Assembly (NCBI RefSeq): GCF_030814695.1
Contig: NZ_JAUSVL010000001.1
Location: 2,330,227-2,394,226, forward strand
DNA length: 64,000 bases
Direction: 5' to 3'
From: Oligosphaera ethanolica
GTDB lineage: Bacteria; Verrucomicrobiota; Lentisphaeria; Oligosphaerales; Oligosphaeraceae
Below are positions 36,408 to 45,288 of this stretch, in pieces. The notes under the pieces are model-generated. The model had not been told where the DNA came from and did no database searches. It saw only the letters and a list, made by a program, of their open reading frames with translations. The position numbers and the translations under genes were made by a program. Numbering within the stretch: position 1 is the first letter of the stretch; every line of letters begins with the position of its first letter.

Positions 36408-39362
36408 ATGAAGTCCCTTATGCGTTCATGTCTCGCCATTGCCGCGTTAAGTACGACCATGTTTTTTGCTCAAGCGCAGGATGCGGCGCCACTGCGTGTT
36501 GACAATGCGGATTTTGAGGCCGGCCAAGTCGGCGCCCGGCCTGACCAATGGACGTGGTGGCACCGCGAGAATATCGGCTCGGCCACGTTGGTTGAAGAAG
36601 CGCGCAACGGCCGTTTGGCGTTGCGCATAGTCGCCGCCGGCAAGGACGACTGGGCCTTTTCCGGTGGTCCGCGCAACGACGTCACTCCTGGCACGGATTA
36701 CGCTATCAAAGTGTGGTACAAGGGCGAAAAGACTGGTAGTGTGAGCGTGCAGGCGGTCGGGCACAAGGACGGCAAATTTGTGACCTGGTCGGTTGGCGAA
36801 ACCCGCAGTCCCAAGCCCAGCGTCGACTGGGCCGAGGCCACCGGCTATTTCACCGTGCCGGAAAGCATCAATCAGATCGTCATCCGGGTTGTCGGCCGCG
36901 GTGACACGGACGTTATTATTGACGACATCCGCGTCGTTCCCGAACAAGCCCCGGTCATTCCCCCCAGCCCGAAGATCGAGGGCTTTGCCAAAGCGCGCGT
37001 AGGCGAGCAATTCGCCCGTTGTGCGGTCGGCCAGATGGTCGATGGCGCCATGTACCTCAGCTGGCGCCTGCTGGCTGACGACGCACCGGACTGCGCGTTT
37101 GATGTCTTTCGCGTCGTTGACGGCAAGAGCAGCAAGCTCAACACCACACCTATCCGCCAGACCTGCGATTGGCTGGACGACGCGCCTGTCGCTGGCGCCA
37201 GTTACGCCGTGGCCGTCAGCGGCAGCGCGGCCGCGCCGGCGCCCGTGGAAATACTCCCCCTCGACGAAGGCAGCGCCCTGAATTGCAAAATCTTCAAGCT
37301 CAGCGATCCCGAAGCCAGCGCGTTCAAGGTCGGCATTGGCGACCTAAATGGCGACGGCGTTTACGACTACGTGGTGATGCACCCCGGCAGTGTGGTTGAT
37401 CCCTGGCATGTCTACTGGAAAAAATCGACCAAGACCTTCAAGCTGGACGCCTTCCTGAGTGACGGCACGCTCCTGTGGACCTTCGACCGCGGCTGGTCCA
37501 TTGAGCAGGGCATTTGGTATTCCCCGTTTATCGTCGGCGATCTCACTGGCGATGGCCGGGCCGAAGTGGCGCTGAAGGCCGCCGGCGAGGGCGACCAGCG
37601 CGACGAAGAAGGCAAGGTCACCACTGGCGAAGAATGGCTGCTGATTCTCGACGGCATGACCGGCAAGGAAATTGCCCGCGCGCCGTGGCCCAGCCGCGAC
37701 GACTTTGACAGCTATAACTATGCATCGCGCAACCAGATCGTCATCGCTTACCTCGATGGCAAGACGCCCTGCGTGGTGCCACTGCGCGGCACCTACACCC
37801 GCATGACCGCCGAAGCCTGGCAGCTCAAAGACGGCAAGCTCGAAGCGCTCTGGCGCTATGACAACCACGATCGCCCCCGTACCTACCGTGGCCAGGGTGC
37901 GCATACTGCCCACGCCGTCGATATTGATGACGACGGACGCGACGAAATTATCCTTGGCAGTGTCGTCCTCGATGATAACGGCGATCCACTCTGGACCACC
38001 GGCAAGGGCCATCCCGATGCCATGTACTACGGCGAGATCATTCCGCAACGCCCCGGCATGGAAATCGCTTACATCATCGAAACCGGTCAGCGCGTGGATG
38101 GCGGCATCAATGTCGTTGACGCCCGCACGGGCGAATTCGTCTGGAAACTCCAGCAGCCGACCAAGCACGTGCACGGCGGCGGTGTCTGCGCGGATCTCGA
38201 CCCGATCCATCCCGGCGTCGAAGTCGGCGGCACCGACGCCGACGGTCACAAGCTCACCGAAAACCGCTGGCTCTTCAGCGCCGACGGCCAGACCCTGCTG
38301 AAGAAAGGCACCGAGATGCCCTACGGCTTCGGCGTTAGTGTGGCCTACTGGGACGGCGATCTCCAGAAAGAACTCGTCCGCGCCAAGATCCTCAAGCACG
38401 ACGGCGGCGAGGTCGGCTCGCGAGTCGCCGGCAGGTTCGTCCTGGCCGCCGACGTTTTTGGGGACTGGCGTGAAGAGATACTCACGAGCCAAAACGGCGA
38501 GTTTCGCATTTACAGCACGGACATTCCGGCGATGGATCGCCGCGTTTGTCTCATGCAGGACATCAGCTATCGCATGCGCGTCGGCAGTAACGCCATGGGT
38601 TATACCAGCGGCGTGCTACTGAGCAAGCTGCCATCGGCCCACAGCCCGAATCTCAATCTGACGGTTCAGCGCGAAGTCAATCTCTGCAACCTGCGTGTCG
38701 TCGTGACTGCGCCTATGCAGGAGGGTCTCGCCGGCACGTTGCATCTCGATCCCATAGCTGGTGTCAATCTGCCGACTACGCCCATACCGGTGAAGCTGGC
38801 GGCCGCAGGCTGCATGGTCGAGAATATCCCACTGCAGGTCGAGGGTGGCGTTCGCGCCAAACTGACGGCGCGGTTGGTGCTGGCAGACGGTCGGGTGCTG
38901 CGCGGCCAGAGCTTCCTGAACGTCAACGACAGCAATGTCCTCAAAGACGCTTTCTTTGCCGAGGCCGAGGCCTTTGTCGCCCAGAGCGGCGGCGAAGTGC
39001 AGATCCGCGACGACAAGCGCGGCGTGCAGGGCAAGGCCTTTTCGCACTGGGATGCTCAGGGCCACGCCCTGACCTGGGCGATCAAGGTGCCCGAGGCTGG
39101 CCGCTATCAGCTGGTCGTGCGCTACAGCAGCAGCGCCGGCGCGCAGCGCTCCATCCGCGTCAATGACCAGGACCTCGGCTCGTTCCACTTTTTCGGCACG
39201 GGTGGTTTCGGCGACCTCGAAAGCGACTGGGATCACTTCTACTGTGTCCGCAATGGCCAGCCCGTCATCCTGGACCTCCCGGCCGGGGAGCAACGCATCC
39301 AGATGGTCAATGAAGACGGCAAGGGCAACAACCTGGACTACGTCGCCCTGATCAAAAAATAA
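36408..39362 (+). CDS. Secreted rhamnogalacturonan lyase, polysaccharide lyase family 11
   Basis: This 984-residue protein starts at ATG 36408 after an ideal AAGGAG. A signal peptide ends near AQAQDA (residue 25). An N-terminal carbohydrate-binding-like beta domain (about 27-180) precedes the PL11 core at about 290-745, which shows GIGDLNGDGVYDYVV, GIWYSPFIVGDLTGDGRAEVALK, SRNQIVIAYLDGKTPCVVP, GQGAHTAHAVDIDDDGRDEI and KHVHGGGVCADLDP. These are the calcium-binding propeller repeats of YesW/YesX-type lyases, which cleave the rhamnogalacturonan I backbone. A CBM35-like domain (about 845-984) closes the protein. It lies 29 bp upstream of an FAD oxidoreductase gene. It indicates pectin use. Confidence 0.92.
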   Translation: MKSLMRSCLAIAALSTTMFFAQAQDAAPLRVDNADFEAGQVGARPDQWTWWHRENIGSATLVEEARNGRLALRIVAAGKDDWAFSGGPRNDVTPGTDYAIKVWYKGEKTGSVSVQAVGHKDGKFVTWSVGETRSPKPSVDWAEATGYFTVPESINQIVIRVVGRGDTDVIIDDIRVVPEQAPVIPPSPKIEGFAKARVGEQFARCAVGQMVDGAMYLSWRLLADDAPDCAFDVFRVVDGKSSKLNTTPIRQTCDWLDDAPVAGASYAVAVSGSAAAPAPVEILPLDEGSALNCKIFKLSDPEASAFKVGIGDLNGDGVYDYVVMHPGSVVDPWHVYWKKSTKTFKLDAFLSDGTLLWTFDRGWSIEQGIWYSPFIVGDLTGDGRAEVALKAAGEGDQRDEEGKVTTGEEWLLILDGMTGKEIARAPWPSRDDFDSYNYASRNQIVIAYLDGKTPCVVPLRGTYTRMTAEAWQLKDGKLEALWRYDNHDRPRTYRGQGAHTAHAVDIDDDGRDEIILGSVVLDDNGDPLWTTGKGHPDAMYYGEIIPQRPGMEIAYIIETGQRVDGGINVVDARTGEFVWKLQQPTKHVHGGGVCADLDPIHPGVEVGGTDADGHKLTENRWLFSADGQTLLKKGTEMPYGFGVSVAYWDGDLQKELVRAKILKHDGGEVGSRVAGRFVLAADVFGDWREEILTSQNGEFRIYSTDIPAMDRRVCLMQDISYRMRVGSNAMGYTSGVLLSKLPSAHSPNLNLTVQREVNLCNLRVVVTAPMQEGLAGTLHLDPIAGVNLPTTPIPVKLAAAGCMVENIPLQVEGGVRAKLTARLVLADGRVLRGQSFLNVNDSNVLKDAFFAEAEAFVAQSGGEVQIRDDKRGVQGKAFSHWDAQGHALTWAIKVPEAGRYQLVVRYSSSAGAQRSIRVNDQDLGSFHFFGTGGFGDLESDWDHFYCVRNGQPVILDLPAGEQRIQMVNEDGKGNNLDYVALIKK

Positions 39363-39391
39363 ACGAAATGCAACCCAAGGCAAGAGGCACG

Positions 39392-40627
39392 ATGGCGATG
39401 AAGGAATGGATCAGCGAGCCGGCGCGGGATATCCCGGTAAGTGGCGATTACGACGTGGTAGTGGTCGGCGGCGGCATCGCCGGCGCGGCGGCGGCCCTGG
39501 CGGCCGCCCGTGGCGGTAGCAGCGTCTGCCTGATTGAGAAAGCCTGCGCTCTCGGCGGCCTGGCGACCATCGGCAATGTCATCATTTACCTGCCGCTCTG
39601 CGATGGCCGGGGCCGGCAGGTCATTGGCGGTATTGGCGAAGAGCTGCTCAAACTCTCTGTTGACGACGTGAGTGAGCCCATTGAAAACATCAAAGTCATA
39701 CCCACCCCGACCTGTTGGCAGCCGGGCGGCGATCTCGAGGAGCGCAAGAAACACCGCTATCGCTGCAGCTACAATCCCATCACCTACCTCTACAAGCTCG
39801 AACGGCTCCTCCTCAAAAACCGCGTGAAGCTCTTTTACGACATGCGCTTTTGTGGGCTGGTTCGGGATGGCCGGCGCATCAGCGCGGTGCTGATGGAGAG
39901 CAAGAGCGGCCGCACGGCCCTGCGCTGCAAAGCCGTGATCGATGCCAGTGGCGACGCCGATGTTTGCGCGGCGGCCGGCGAGAAGACCCAGTCGCTGAAA
40001 ACCAACGTGCGCTGCGGCTGGTACTACTACATCGACCACGCTGGTCAGGTCCAGCTCATGCCGCTGACCAAGCCCTTCAACGCTACCCGCCGGCTACCGG
40101 AAAGCGGCGAGTTGTTCCGCGGTGACGACGCCACGCAGGTCACCAAGATGATCCTGGCCTCGCGGCAGCTGATGATGGACGACCTTGCCGCGAAACAGGC
40201 CAAGAGCGGCGGCAATCCCTATCCGATCATGATGCCGACCATTCCCTGCTTCCGCATGACGCGTCGTCTGGTGGGCAAGGTCACGCTCAAGCCCAGCGAC
40301 GACCACCGCTGGTTCAACGACACCCTCGGCATGACCGGCGACTGGCGCAAAGCCGGCCCCATCTACTGCCTGCCCATGCGCGCCATGGCCGCCGTCCAGA
40401 CGCCGAACCTCATCAGCGCCGGCCGCTGTCTGTCCGCCGGCGGTGATACCTGGGATGTCACCCGCGTCATCCCGACTTGCGCCGTCAGCGGTGAGGCCGC
40501 CGGCGCCAGTGCCGCGTTCCTCGCTCGCGAAAATGGCAACGTCGGCTTCCTCGATCTCGATGTCGCCGACCTCCAACGCTACCTCCGCCGCCGCAAAAAC
40601 ATCATCGACCGCACTATCCTCAAATAG
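39392..40627 (+). CDS. FAD-dependent oxidoreductase (FAD_oxidored family)
   Basis: The predicted product is 411 residues from ATG at 39392; an earlier in-frame ATG at 39368 is less likely. The dinucleotide-binding motif is YDVVVVGGGIAGAAAALAAARGG and then LIEKACALGGLATIGN. A conserved stretch KAVIDASGDADVCAAAG (about 185-201) and the C-terminal NLISAGRCLSAGGDTWDVTRVIPTCAVSGEAAG are hallmarks of this family. Its members are frequent in PVC bacteria next to glycosidases, yet the substrate is unknown. It follows the PL11 lyase by 29 bp and is probably co-transcribed, so oxidation of a pectin-derived sugar or a linked group is plausible. No signal peptide is seen. Confidence 0.88.
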   Translation: MAMKEWISEPARDIPVSGDYDVVVVGGGIAGAAAALAAARGGSSVCLIEKACALGGLATIGNVIIYLPLCDGRGRQVIGGIGEELLKLSVDDVSEPIENIKVIPTPTCWQPGGDLEERKKHRYRCSYNPITYLYKLERLLLKNRVKLFYDMRFCGLVRDGRRISAVLMESKSGRTALRCKAVIDASGDADVCAAAGEKTQSLKTNVRCGWYYYIDHAGQVQLMPLTKPFNATRRLPESGELFRGDDATQVTKMILASRQLMMDDLAAKQAKSGGNPYPIMMPTIPCFRMTRRLVGKVTLKPSDDHRWFNDTLGMTGDWRKAGPIYCLPMRAMAAVQTPNLISAGRCLSAGGDTWDVTRVIPTCAVSGEAAGASAAFLARENGNVGFLDLDVADLQRYLRRRKNIIDRTILK

Positions 40628-40663
40628 CGTAGCTCGACTATCCGCCGATGAGTCAGTATTTGA

Positions 40664-41240
40664 GCGCTGAAAGCGCGATCGATGATAGCCCAGGGCAAGC
40701 ACGGCGCCGTTCGGTACTGCCTTTCATCGCCGCGAAGCGGCAGAAGCGCTGAAAGCGCGATCGATGATAGCCCAGGGCAAGCACGGCGCCGTTCGGTACT
40801 GCCTTTCATCGCCGCGAAGCGGCAGAAGCGCTGAAAGCGCGAAAGCATACCAGCCCAGGGCAAGCACGGCGCCGTTCGGTACTGCCTTTCATCGCCGCGA
40901 AGCGGCAGAAGCGCTGAAAGCGCGATCGATGATAGCCCAGGGCAAGCACGGCGCCGTTCGGTACTGCCTTTCATCGCCGCGAAGCGGCAGAAGCGCTGAA
41001 AGCGCGAAAGCATACCAGCCCAGGGCAAGCACGGCGCCGTTCGGTACTGCCTTTCATCGCCGCGAAGCGGCAGAAGCGCTGAAAGCGCGAAAGCATACCA
41101 GCCCAGGGCAAGCACGGCGCCGTTCGGTACTGCCTTTCATCGCCGCGAAGCGGCAGAAGCGCTGAAAGCGCGAAAGCATACCAGCCCAGGGCAAGCACGC
41201 TGAAAGCGTGCGCCGCCCTGGGTTATGCGCCCTCTATGCT
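40664..41240. repeat. Tandem array of 82/83-bp units, two unit types
   Basis: Units start with GCGCTGAAAGCGCG at 40664, 40746, 40828, 40911, 40993, 41076 and 41159. Type A (82 bp) continues with ATCGATGATAGCCCAGGG; type B (83 bp) with AAAGCATACCAGCCCAGGG. The order is A-A-B-A-B-B-B, and the last copy is cut short and runs into a composite element. Each unit also has CACGGCGCCGTTCGGTACTG and ATCGCCGCGAAGCGGC. The units are not multiples of three, so the long open frames through the array are accidental. There are no unique spacers as in CRISPR. Confidence 0.9.
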
Positions 41241-41505
41241 CGTGTTCCTCGGCCTCTTTGGCCCCAGTCGGCGAAGCTGACTGGGGCCAAAGAGGCAATG
41301 GAACCCCCTGCAACGTTTTCACCGTCTTGTGCCTTGCGCGGTTTTGTTTAGGTCGCCCTTACAGGGCTCAATTCGGGTGGGGCCCTTACCCAGGGCGACG
41401 CGCCCTGGGCTATCTTAGGCCGCGCCTTTGGCGCTGAAAACAAAAGACTGCGTGACCGGCCAGTATTGCTGCGTGACCGGCTGGTATCAATGGGTGATCC
41501 ATTAC
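41241..41505. repeat. Composite repeat element V (reverse orientation)
   Basis: Directly after the tandem array lie the GCCTCTTTGGC palindrome (arms 41252-41269 and 41279-41296), GCCCTTACAGGGC (about 41354-41367), and the CCCAGGGCGACGCGCCCTGGG hairpin (41390-41409). The right side ends with a variant end motif TGATCCATTAC at 41495-41505, preceded by TATCAATGGG as in elements I and III. It abuts mnmA, whose stop is 25 bp farther. Confidence 0.7.
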
Positions 41506-41529
41506 CTAATCCGCGCAATCTGCGGAAAA

Positions 41530-42564
41530 CTAGCGGATCCAGCCGCCGGCGACGACGCGGTCGTCGAGGTACGCGGCGGCGAGCTGTCCGGGCGTCACGG
41601 CGGATACTGGATCGGCGAAGACGATCTCAGCGCGGCTGTCGTCGAGCCGTCGTAGCGTAGCAGGTCGAGCCTGCATAAGGTAACGCACCTGCGCTTGCAC
41701 GGGTAGTTCCGCACCGGCCGCGGGCGGTGGCAGGAGCCAGTTCACGTCCTGCAGGATCACGTTGCGGCTCAGCAGTTCGTCCTGTCGGCCGACGACCACG
41801 AGATTATCGGCGATATCGACCCGCAGTACAAACCACGGGCCGCCGCCCAGGCCCAGGCCGCGGCGCTGACCGCGAGTGTACTGGTAGGCGCCGCTGTGGC
41901 GACCGAGGCGCGTGCCGTCGCTCGTCACAATCCACCCTTCGCGGGACAGTTCCGGATAGCGCGCCGCGACAAATGCCGCGAAGTCGCCGTCGGGCAGGAA
42001 ACACAAATCCTGGCTTTCGCCTTCGCCAGGGGCGACGAGCTCCAGGGCTGCGGCGCGGGCTTGGACGTCTTTCTTTAACATGTCACCGAGGGGAAAGATC
42101 GCCCGCCGGCGCTGGTCAGCATTGAGCATAGCCAGGAAGTAGCTTTGGTCTTTGCGCGGGTCGCGACCACGCAGCAGCAGCGTGTCATCGCCAGCGGGCA
42201 CGAGTCGGGCGTAATGGCCCGTGGCGACGCGTTCGCAGCCGGCGGCGAGCATCGCGTCGAGCATGGCGCCGAATTTCATCTGCGCGTTGCAGCACACGCA
42301 CGGCGATGGCGTCAGGCCGCGGCGGTAGGCATCGGCAAAAGGCGTGAGAACGAGCTCTTCAAAGCGGTCAGTCATGTCCAGCACCCGGTGCGGGATGCCC
42401 AGACGCGCGGCGACGGCCGCGCCCTTGGCCGCGGTCGCGCTGCAGCCCGGCAGGAGCTGCATGGTGAAACCAATGACATCGTGGCCCGCCTCAAGCAGGA
42501 GTTTCGCGGCCAGCGCACTGTCCGTGCCGCCTGAAAGGCCGACGCCAACGCGATAGGTCATCAT
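41530..42564 (-). CDS. mnmA: tRNA-specific 2-thiouridylase MnmA
   Basis: The predicted product has 344 residues from ATG at 42564 (GAGGA upstream); the frame extends farther, but the conserved N-terminus YRVGVGLSGGTDSALAAKLL fixes the start. The PP-loop SGGTDS binds ATP. The two catalytic cysteines are in SPCVCCNAQMKFG (first Cys) and SQDLCFLPDG (second Cys), and the DQSYFLAML and GAYQYTRGQRRGLGLG motifs are present. MnmA makes the 2-thio group of U34 in Lys, Glu and Gln tRNAs. Length is slightly below the usual 360. It is separated from the divergent lipoprotein gene by about 275 bp and faces a repeat element at its 3' end. Confidence 0.95.
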   Translation of the reverse strand: MMTYRVGVGLSGGTDSALAAKLLLEAGHDVIGFTMQLLPGCSATAAKGAAVAARLGIPHRVLDMTDRFEELVLTPFADAYRRGLTPSPCVCCNAQMKFGAMLDAMLAAGCERVATGHYARLVPAGDDTLLLRGRDPRKDQSYFLAMLNADQRRRAIFPLGDMLKKDVQARAAALELVAPGEGESQDLCFLPDGDFAAFVAARYPELSREGWIVTSDGTRLGRHSGAYQYTRGQRRGLGLGGGPWFVLRVDIADNLVVVGRQDELLSRNVILQDVNWLLPPPAAGAELPVQAQVRYLMQARPATLRRLDDSRAEIVFADPVSAVTPGQLAAAYLDDRVVAGGWIR

Positions 42565-42838
42565 GAATATCCTCGGAGTGGTGAAATTGTGAGTAGCTGG
42601 CTGAGCGCCGGGTAGCGTAAATGCGGCCCGCGCCATAGACCCGTATCGCGCGGGCGCCGTTCCTTGTCGCCATACTGCATACCCGCCGGCAAATATACAT
42701 CCGTCCACGTCGCCTGTGGTCTTGGCGGCGGCACTTCCGGAGGCTATTTTAGGTGTTCTGACTTGGTTGGCGCGCTCCCCCCATCAACTCGCGTCGCAGC
42801 CACGGTCCTTCGTCATGTACAACAACGGAATGAACACA

Positions 42839-43516
42839 ATGCAGCGAATGATTCACGGCGCGCTGTCGGCACTATGCGTCATTTTCCTCGCCGGCGCTCT
42901 CTGCGGCTGCCTGGATCACGAACAGACCGTGGTCTTCAACAACGACGGCAGCGTCATTGTCAGCTTTCTGTACATCTTTCCCGAAAATCAGCGCCAGACC
43001 CTGGAAAATGCTCAGGCCGTCATCGACCAGTGGCAAGGGCAAGGCGATCAGGACAATCGCGTCCCGGGCATCAACAGCTTCCTCAACGAAGAAGCCGTGA
43101 AGAGCTACTTCAATGCCCGGGCGGACATTGAGTTGCGGCATTACAAACAGACGACGGACAACGGCTTCTGCCGGGTGCAGATCATCGTCCTCGGCCGCGA
43201 TGCCGCCAGCGCGATCAACAGTGGTATTTTTGGCGCTTTCCAGCTCAAGCAGGAAAATGGCTTGACGACTTTCTCGGCGGAGTTACCCAGCACGCCAGCG
43301 CGCTGGGACCAGCAGCGTCTGGCCCAGTTGCGGACCCTCTTAGCCAACACCCAGCTCAAGCTCAGCGTCACCACGCCGGCGCCAATCCGTCACTGCAGTC
43401 GCGACCGGCATGACAAAAACTCTGCAACTTGGTCATTTACTGCGCAGCCGAGTACCGACCGGCCCGACAGCGCGGACCTCTTTGCGCCACCGCCCGCCAT
43501 GAGCGTGTCATGGTAG
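42839..43516 (+). CDS. Predicted lipoprotein of unknown function
   Basis: This start gives 225 residues; ATG codons at 42815, 42830 and 42848 are also in frame. The N-terminus MQRMIHGALSALCVIFLAGALCGC is a lipoprotein signal with a Leu-Cys-Gly-Cys lipobox. After it comes FNNDGSVIVSFLYIFPENQ, a beta-strand pattern common in bacterial lipoproteins that carry hypothetical 'DG' repeats, then a charged helical region. The C-terminal part is polar and rich in Asp/Ser/Pro. No enzymatic motif is seen. Its stop overlaps the start of the PNP-like gene in an ATGGTAG arrangement, which suggests a two-gene unit. Confidence 0.6.
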   Translation: MQRMIHGALSALCVIFLAGALCGCLDHEQTVVFNNDGSVIVSFLYIFPENQRQTLENAQAVIDQWQGQGDQDNRVPGINSFLNEEAVKSYFNARADIELRHYKQTTDNGFCRVQIIVLGRDAASAINSGIFGAFQLKQENGLTTFSAELPSTPARWDQQRLAQLRTLLANTQLKLSVTTPAPIRHCSRDRHDKNSATWSFTAQPSTDRPDSADLFAPPPAMSVSW

Positions 43517-44517
43517 AACAACGGCAGACTGCTATGACCCAACGACGTCCTTCTCTGGCAGAGTATGCACAGCGCAATGCGGCGCTGCTGCGGGAGCATT
43601 TCGGCGCCTGGCGCGAGCCGGCCTTCTTCATCCAGTTCGGCGCCGGGTTCGTGCTTGATGGCCTCTTTGACCAGCCGCCGCACGACCTGCCGCTGCATCG
43701 TCTCGACGGCATGCCCGACGGCCTCACCCCCGATCTTAACAGTCCCGAGCTGCTCTACGGCTGCTGTCAGGACCTGCCCATATTGGTGGCCCGTGGTCAC
43801 CGCCATCTCTACGAAGGCCATGGCGTCCACCCCTGCGTGTTGCCGGCACTAACCGCTATCGCCCTCGGCGTCCACCGCCATATTTTAGTTGACAGCGCGC
43901 TGAGCCTGCGCAACGACATCAAGCCCGGCAGCTGGACTGTCCTTACCGACTTCATCAACGGCCACCATCTTTCGCCCTTGGATGGCCAGCATGATCTGCT
44001 GACCACGCCATTTCCCGACATGAACAGCGCGCTTTCCCAGCTGCAGAACTCCGAGATCGTCAACGCCCTGCATGGTGTCGGCGTCGACGTGCGGCACTGC
44101 GTCTTTCTTTCCCAGCCTGGATCGCAATTCTGCACCATGGCTGAGGCCGCCATGGCCCGGCAGAGCGGTGCCGACCTGATCGGGCATGACCTGGTCATGG
44201 AGATTATCATGGCCCACGCCATGGGCGCCATGGTGTCGGCTTTCGCCCTGGCTGCATTGCAGCTGCCCGAGGCCACGCCGGCCGCATTGCGTCGCGACGC
44301 CGTCCTCAGCACCTGCCAATTCGCTTCGCCCGATTTTATCCGCGGCCTGCGCCTAGCCATACCCGAAATCGTCAAAGTCCACCATGCCAGCAATAGTGCG
44401 CCGCCACCACTGCCCGAGCCCAATGCGGACGACGTCCTCCACGAGGACTATCGCCGCATCAAGGAGCCCCGCAGCCCCCTGCGCAGCCGCCTCATCCGCA
44501 AGAACCAACCCGAATAA
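43510..44517 (+). CDS. Divergent purine-nucleoside-phosphorylase-like protein, probably not a standard PNP
   Basis: The predicted product has 335 residues from ATG at 43510, overlapping the lipoprotein stop; ATG at 43534 is the alternative. The fold of PNP class II is recognisable in ARGHRHLYEGHG (94-105), ILVDSALSLRNDIKPGSWTVLTDFINGHH (125-153), PGSQFCTMAEAAMARQSGADLIGHD (203-227) and EIIMAHAMGAMVSAFALA (231-248). Key residues differ: the Glu after Phe in the GPxFET motif is Cys208, and the Asn of the C-terminal SLITN motif is missing, as is the TNAAGG loop. The His of the GRxHxYEG motif is kept. It may bind another ligand or be inactive. Confidence 0.6.
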   Translation: MVEQRQTAMTQRRPSLAEYAQRNAALLREHFGAWREPAFFIQFGAGFVLDGLFDQPPHDLPLHRLDGMPDGLTPDLNSPELLYGCCQDLPILVARGHRHLYEGHGVHPCVLPALTAIALGVHRHILVDSALSLRNDIKPGSWTVLTDFINGHHLSPLDGQHDLLTTPFPDMNSALSQLQNSEIVNALHGVGVDVRHCVFLSQPGSQFCTMAEAAMARQSGADLIGHDLVMEIIMAHAMGAMVSAFALAALQLPEATPAALRRDAVLSTCQFASPDFIRGLRLAIPEIVKVHHASNSAPPPLPEPNADDVLHEDYRRIKEPRSPLRSRLIRKNQPE

Positions 44518-44532
44518 CGCCTTGGGGACTTT

Positions 44533-44755
44533 TTGGACGCCGGGGACTGATTGGCGGCGGCGCAGGGGCGAGGACTCACTGACTCATGAGGCATGATCCC
44601 ATGGATTGGACCGTGGGGACTTTTTGGACCGTGGGGATTGACGCATTGGACGCCGGGGACTGATTGGCGGCGGCGCAGGGGCGAGGACTCACTGACTCAT
44701 GAGGCATGATCCCATGGATTGGACCGTGGGGACTTTTTGGACCGTGGGGATTGAC
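44533..44755. repeat. Direct repeat of 110 bp
   Basis: Two near-identical copies (44533-44642 and 44646-44755) start TTGGACGCCGGGGACTGATT and end CCGTGGGGATTGAC. Each holds TTGGACCGTGGGGACTTTTT and CATGAGGCATGATCCCATG. The region follows the PNP-like gene and precedes composite element VI. No gene is recognised from 44518 to 45288. Confidence 0.85.
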
Positions 44756-44819
44756 TCCCGACGCCTTGGACTGATTGGGGACTGATTCGACTCCTGGGAG
44801 CGCCGCCGTCCCGGCGGCA

Positions 44820-45157
44820 TTTGAGCGCTGAAAGCGCGAAGCATACCAGCCCAGGGCAAGCGACGCCGAAGGCGGAGCGCCGCCCTGGGTAGAGCGCCAG
44901 TATTGCTCGTGTTCCTCGGCCTCTTTGGCCCCAGTCGGCGAAGCTGACTGGGACCAAAGAGGCAATGGAACCCGATGTAACGTCTTCCCCGTCGTTTCCC
45001 TTGCGCCCCCGGCGCCGTTTTTAGGTCGCCCTTACAGGGCTCATTTCAGGTGGGGCCTTTACCCAGGGCGACGCGCCCTGGGCTATCTTAGGCCGCGCCT
45101 TCGGCGCTGAAAACAAAAGACTACAGGAAAGGCCAGTATCAATGACTGAGGCATTAC
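44820..45157. repeat. Composite repeat element VI (reverse orientation)
   Basis: It starts with GAGCGCTGAAAGCGCG, then a CCCAGGGC/GCCCTGGG hairpin (about 44851-44890), the GCCTCTTTGGC palindrome (arms 44919-44936 and 44946-44963, one mismatch), GCCCTTACAGGGC and a CCCAGGGCGACGCGCCCTGGG hairpin (45062-45082). It ends with TATCAATGACTGAGGCATTAC (45138-45157 region), the inverse of the variant left end of element IV. The order is the mirror image of element I. Confidence 0.7.
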
Positions 45158-45288
45158 TACCGCCTTGCGGCGGGGCGGGCGGCGGGTGGTAGACGGGAGT
45201 GCGATCGGCAAGTATGTTATGCTTTTTGCATCAGCGCCTTTCGCTTTGTTGAATTCTGCTTGTTCATCCCTTACCCGAGGTCTACCAT

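Noticed and set aside
37344..38492. Minus-strand open frame of 382 codons
   Set aside because: Antisense to the calcium-binding propeller of the PL11 lyase, whose motifs are unmistakable.
40764..41165. Open frame of 133 codons through the tandem array
   Set aside because: Units of 82/83 bp shift the frame, so the same DNA is read in different frames; not a repeat protein.
40664..41240. Possible CRISPR array
   Set aside because: The 82/83-bp units are repeated throughout with no unique spacers, and no cas genes are nearby.
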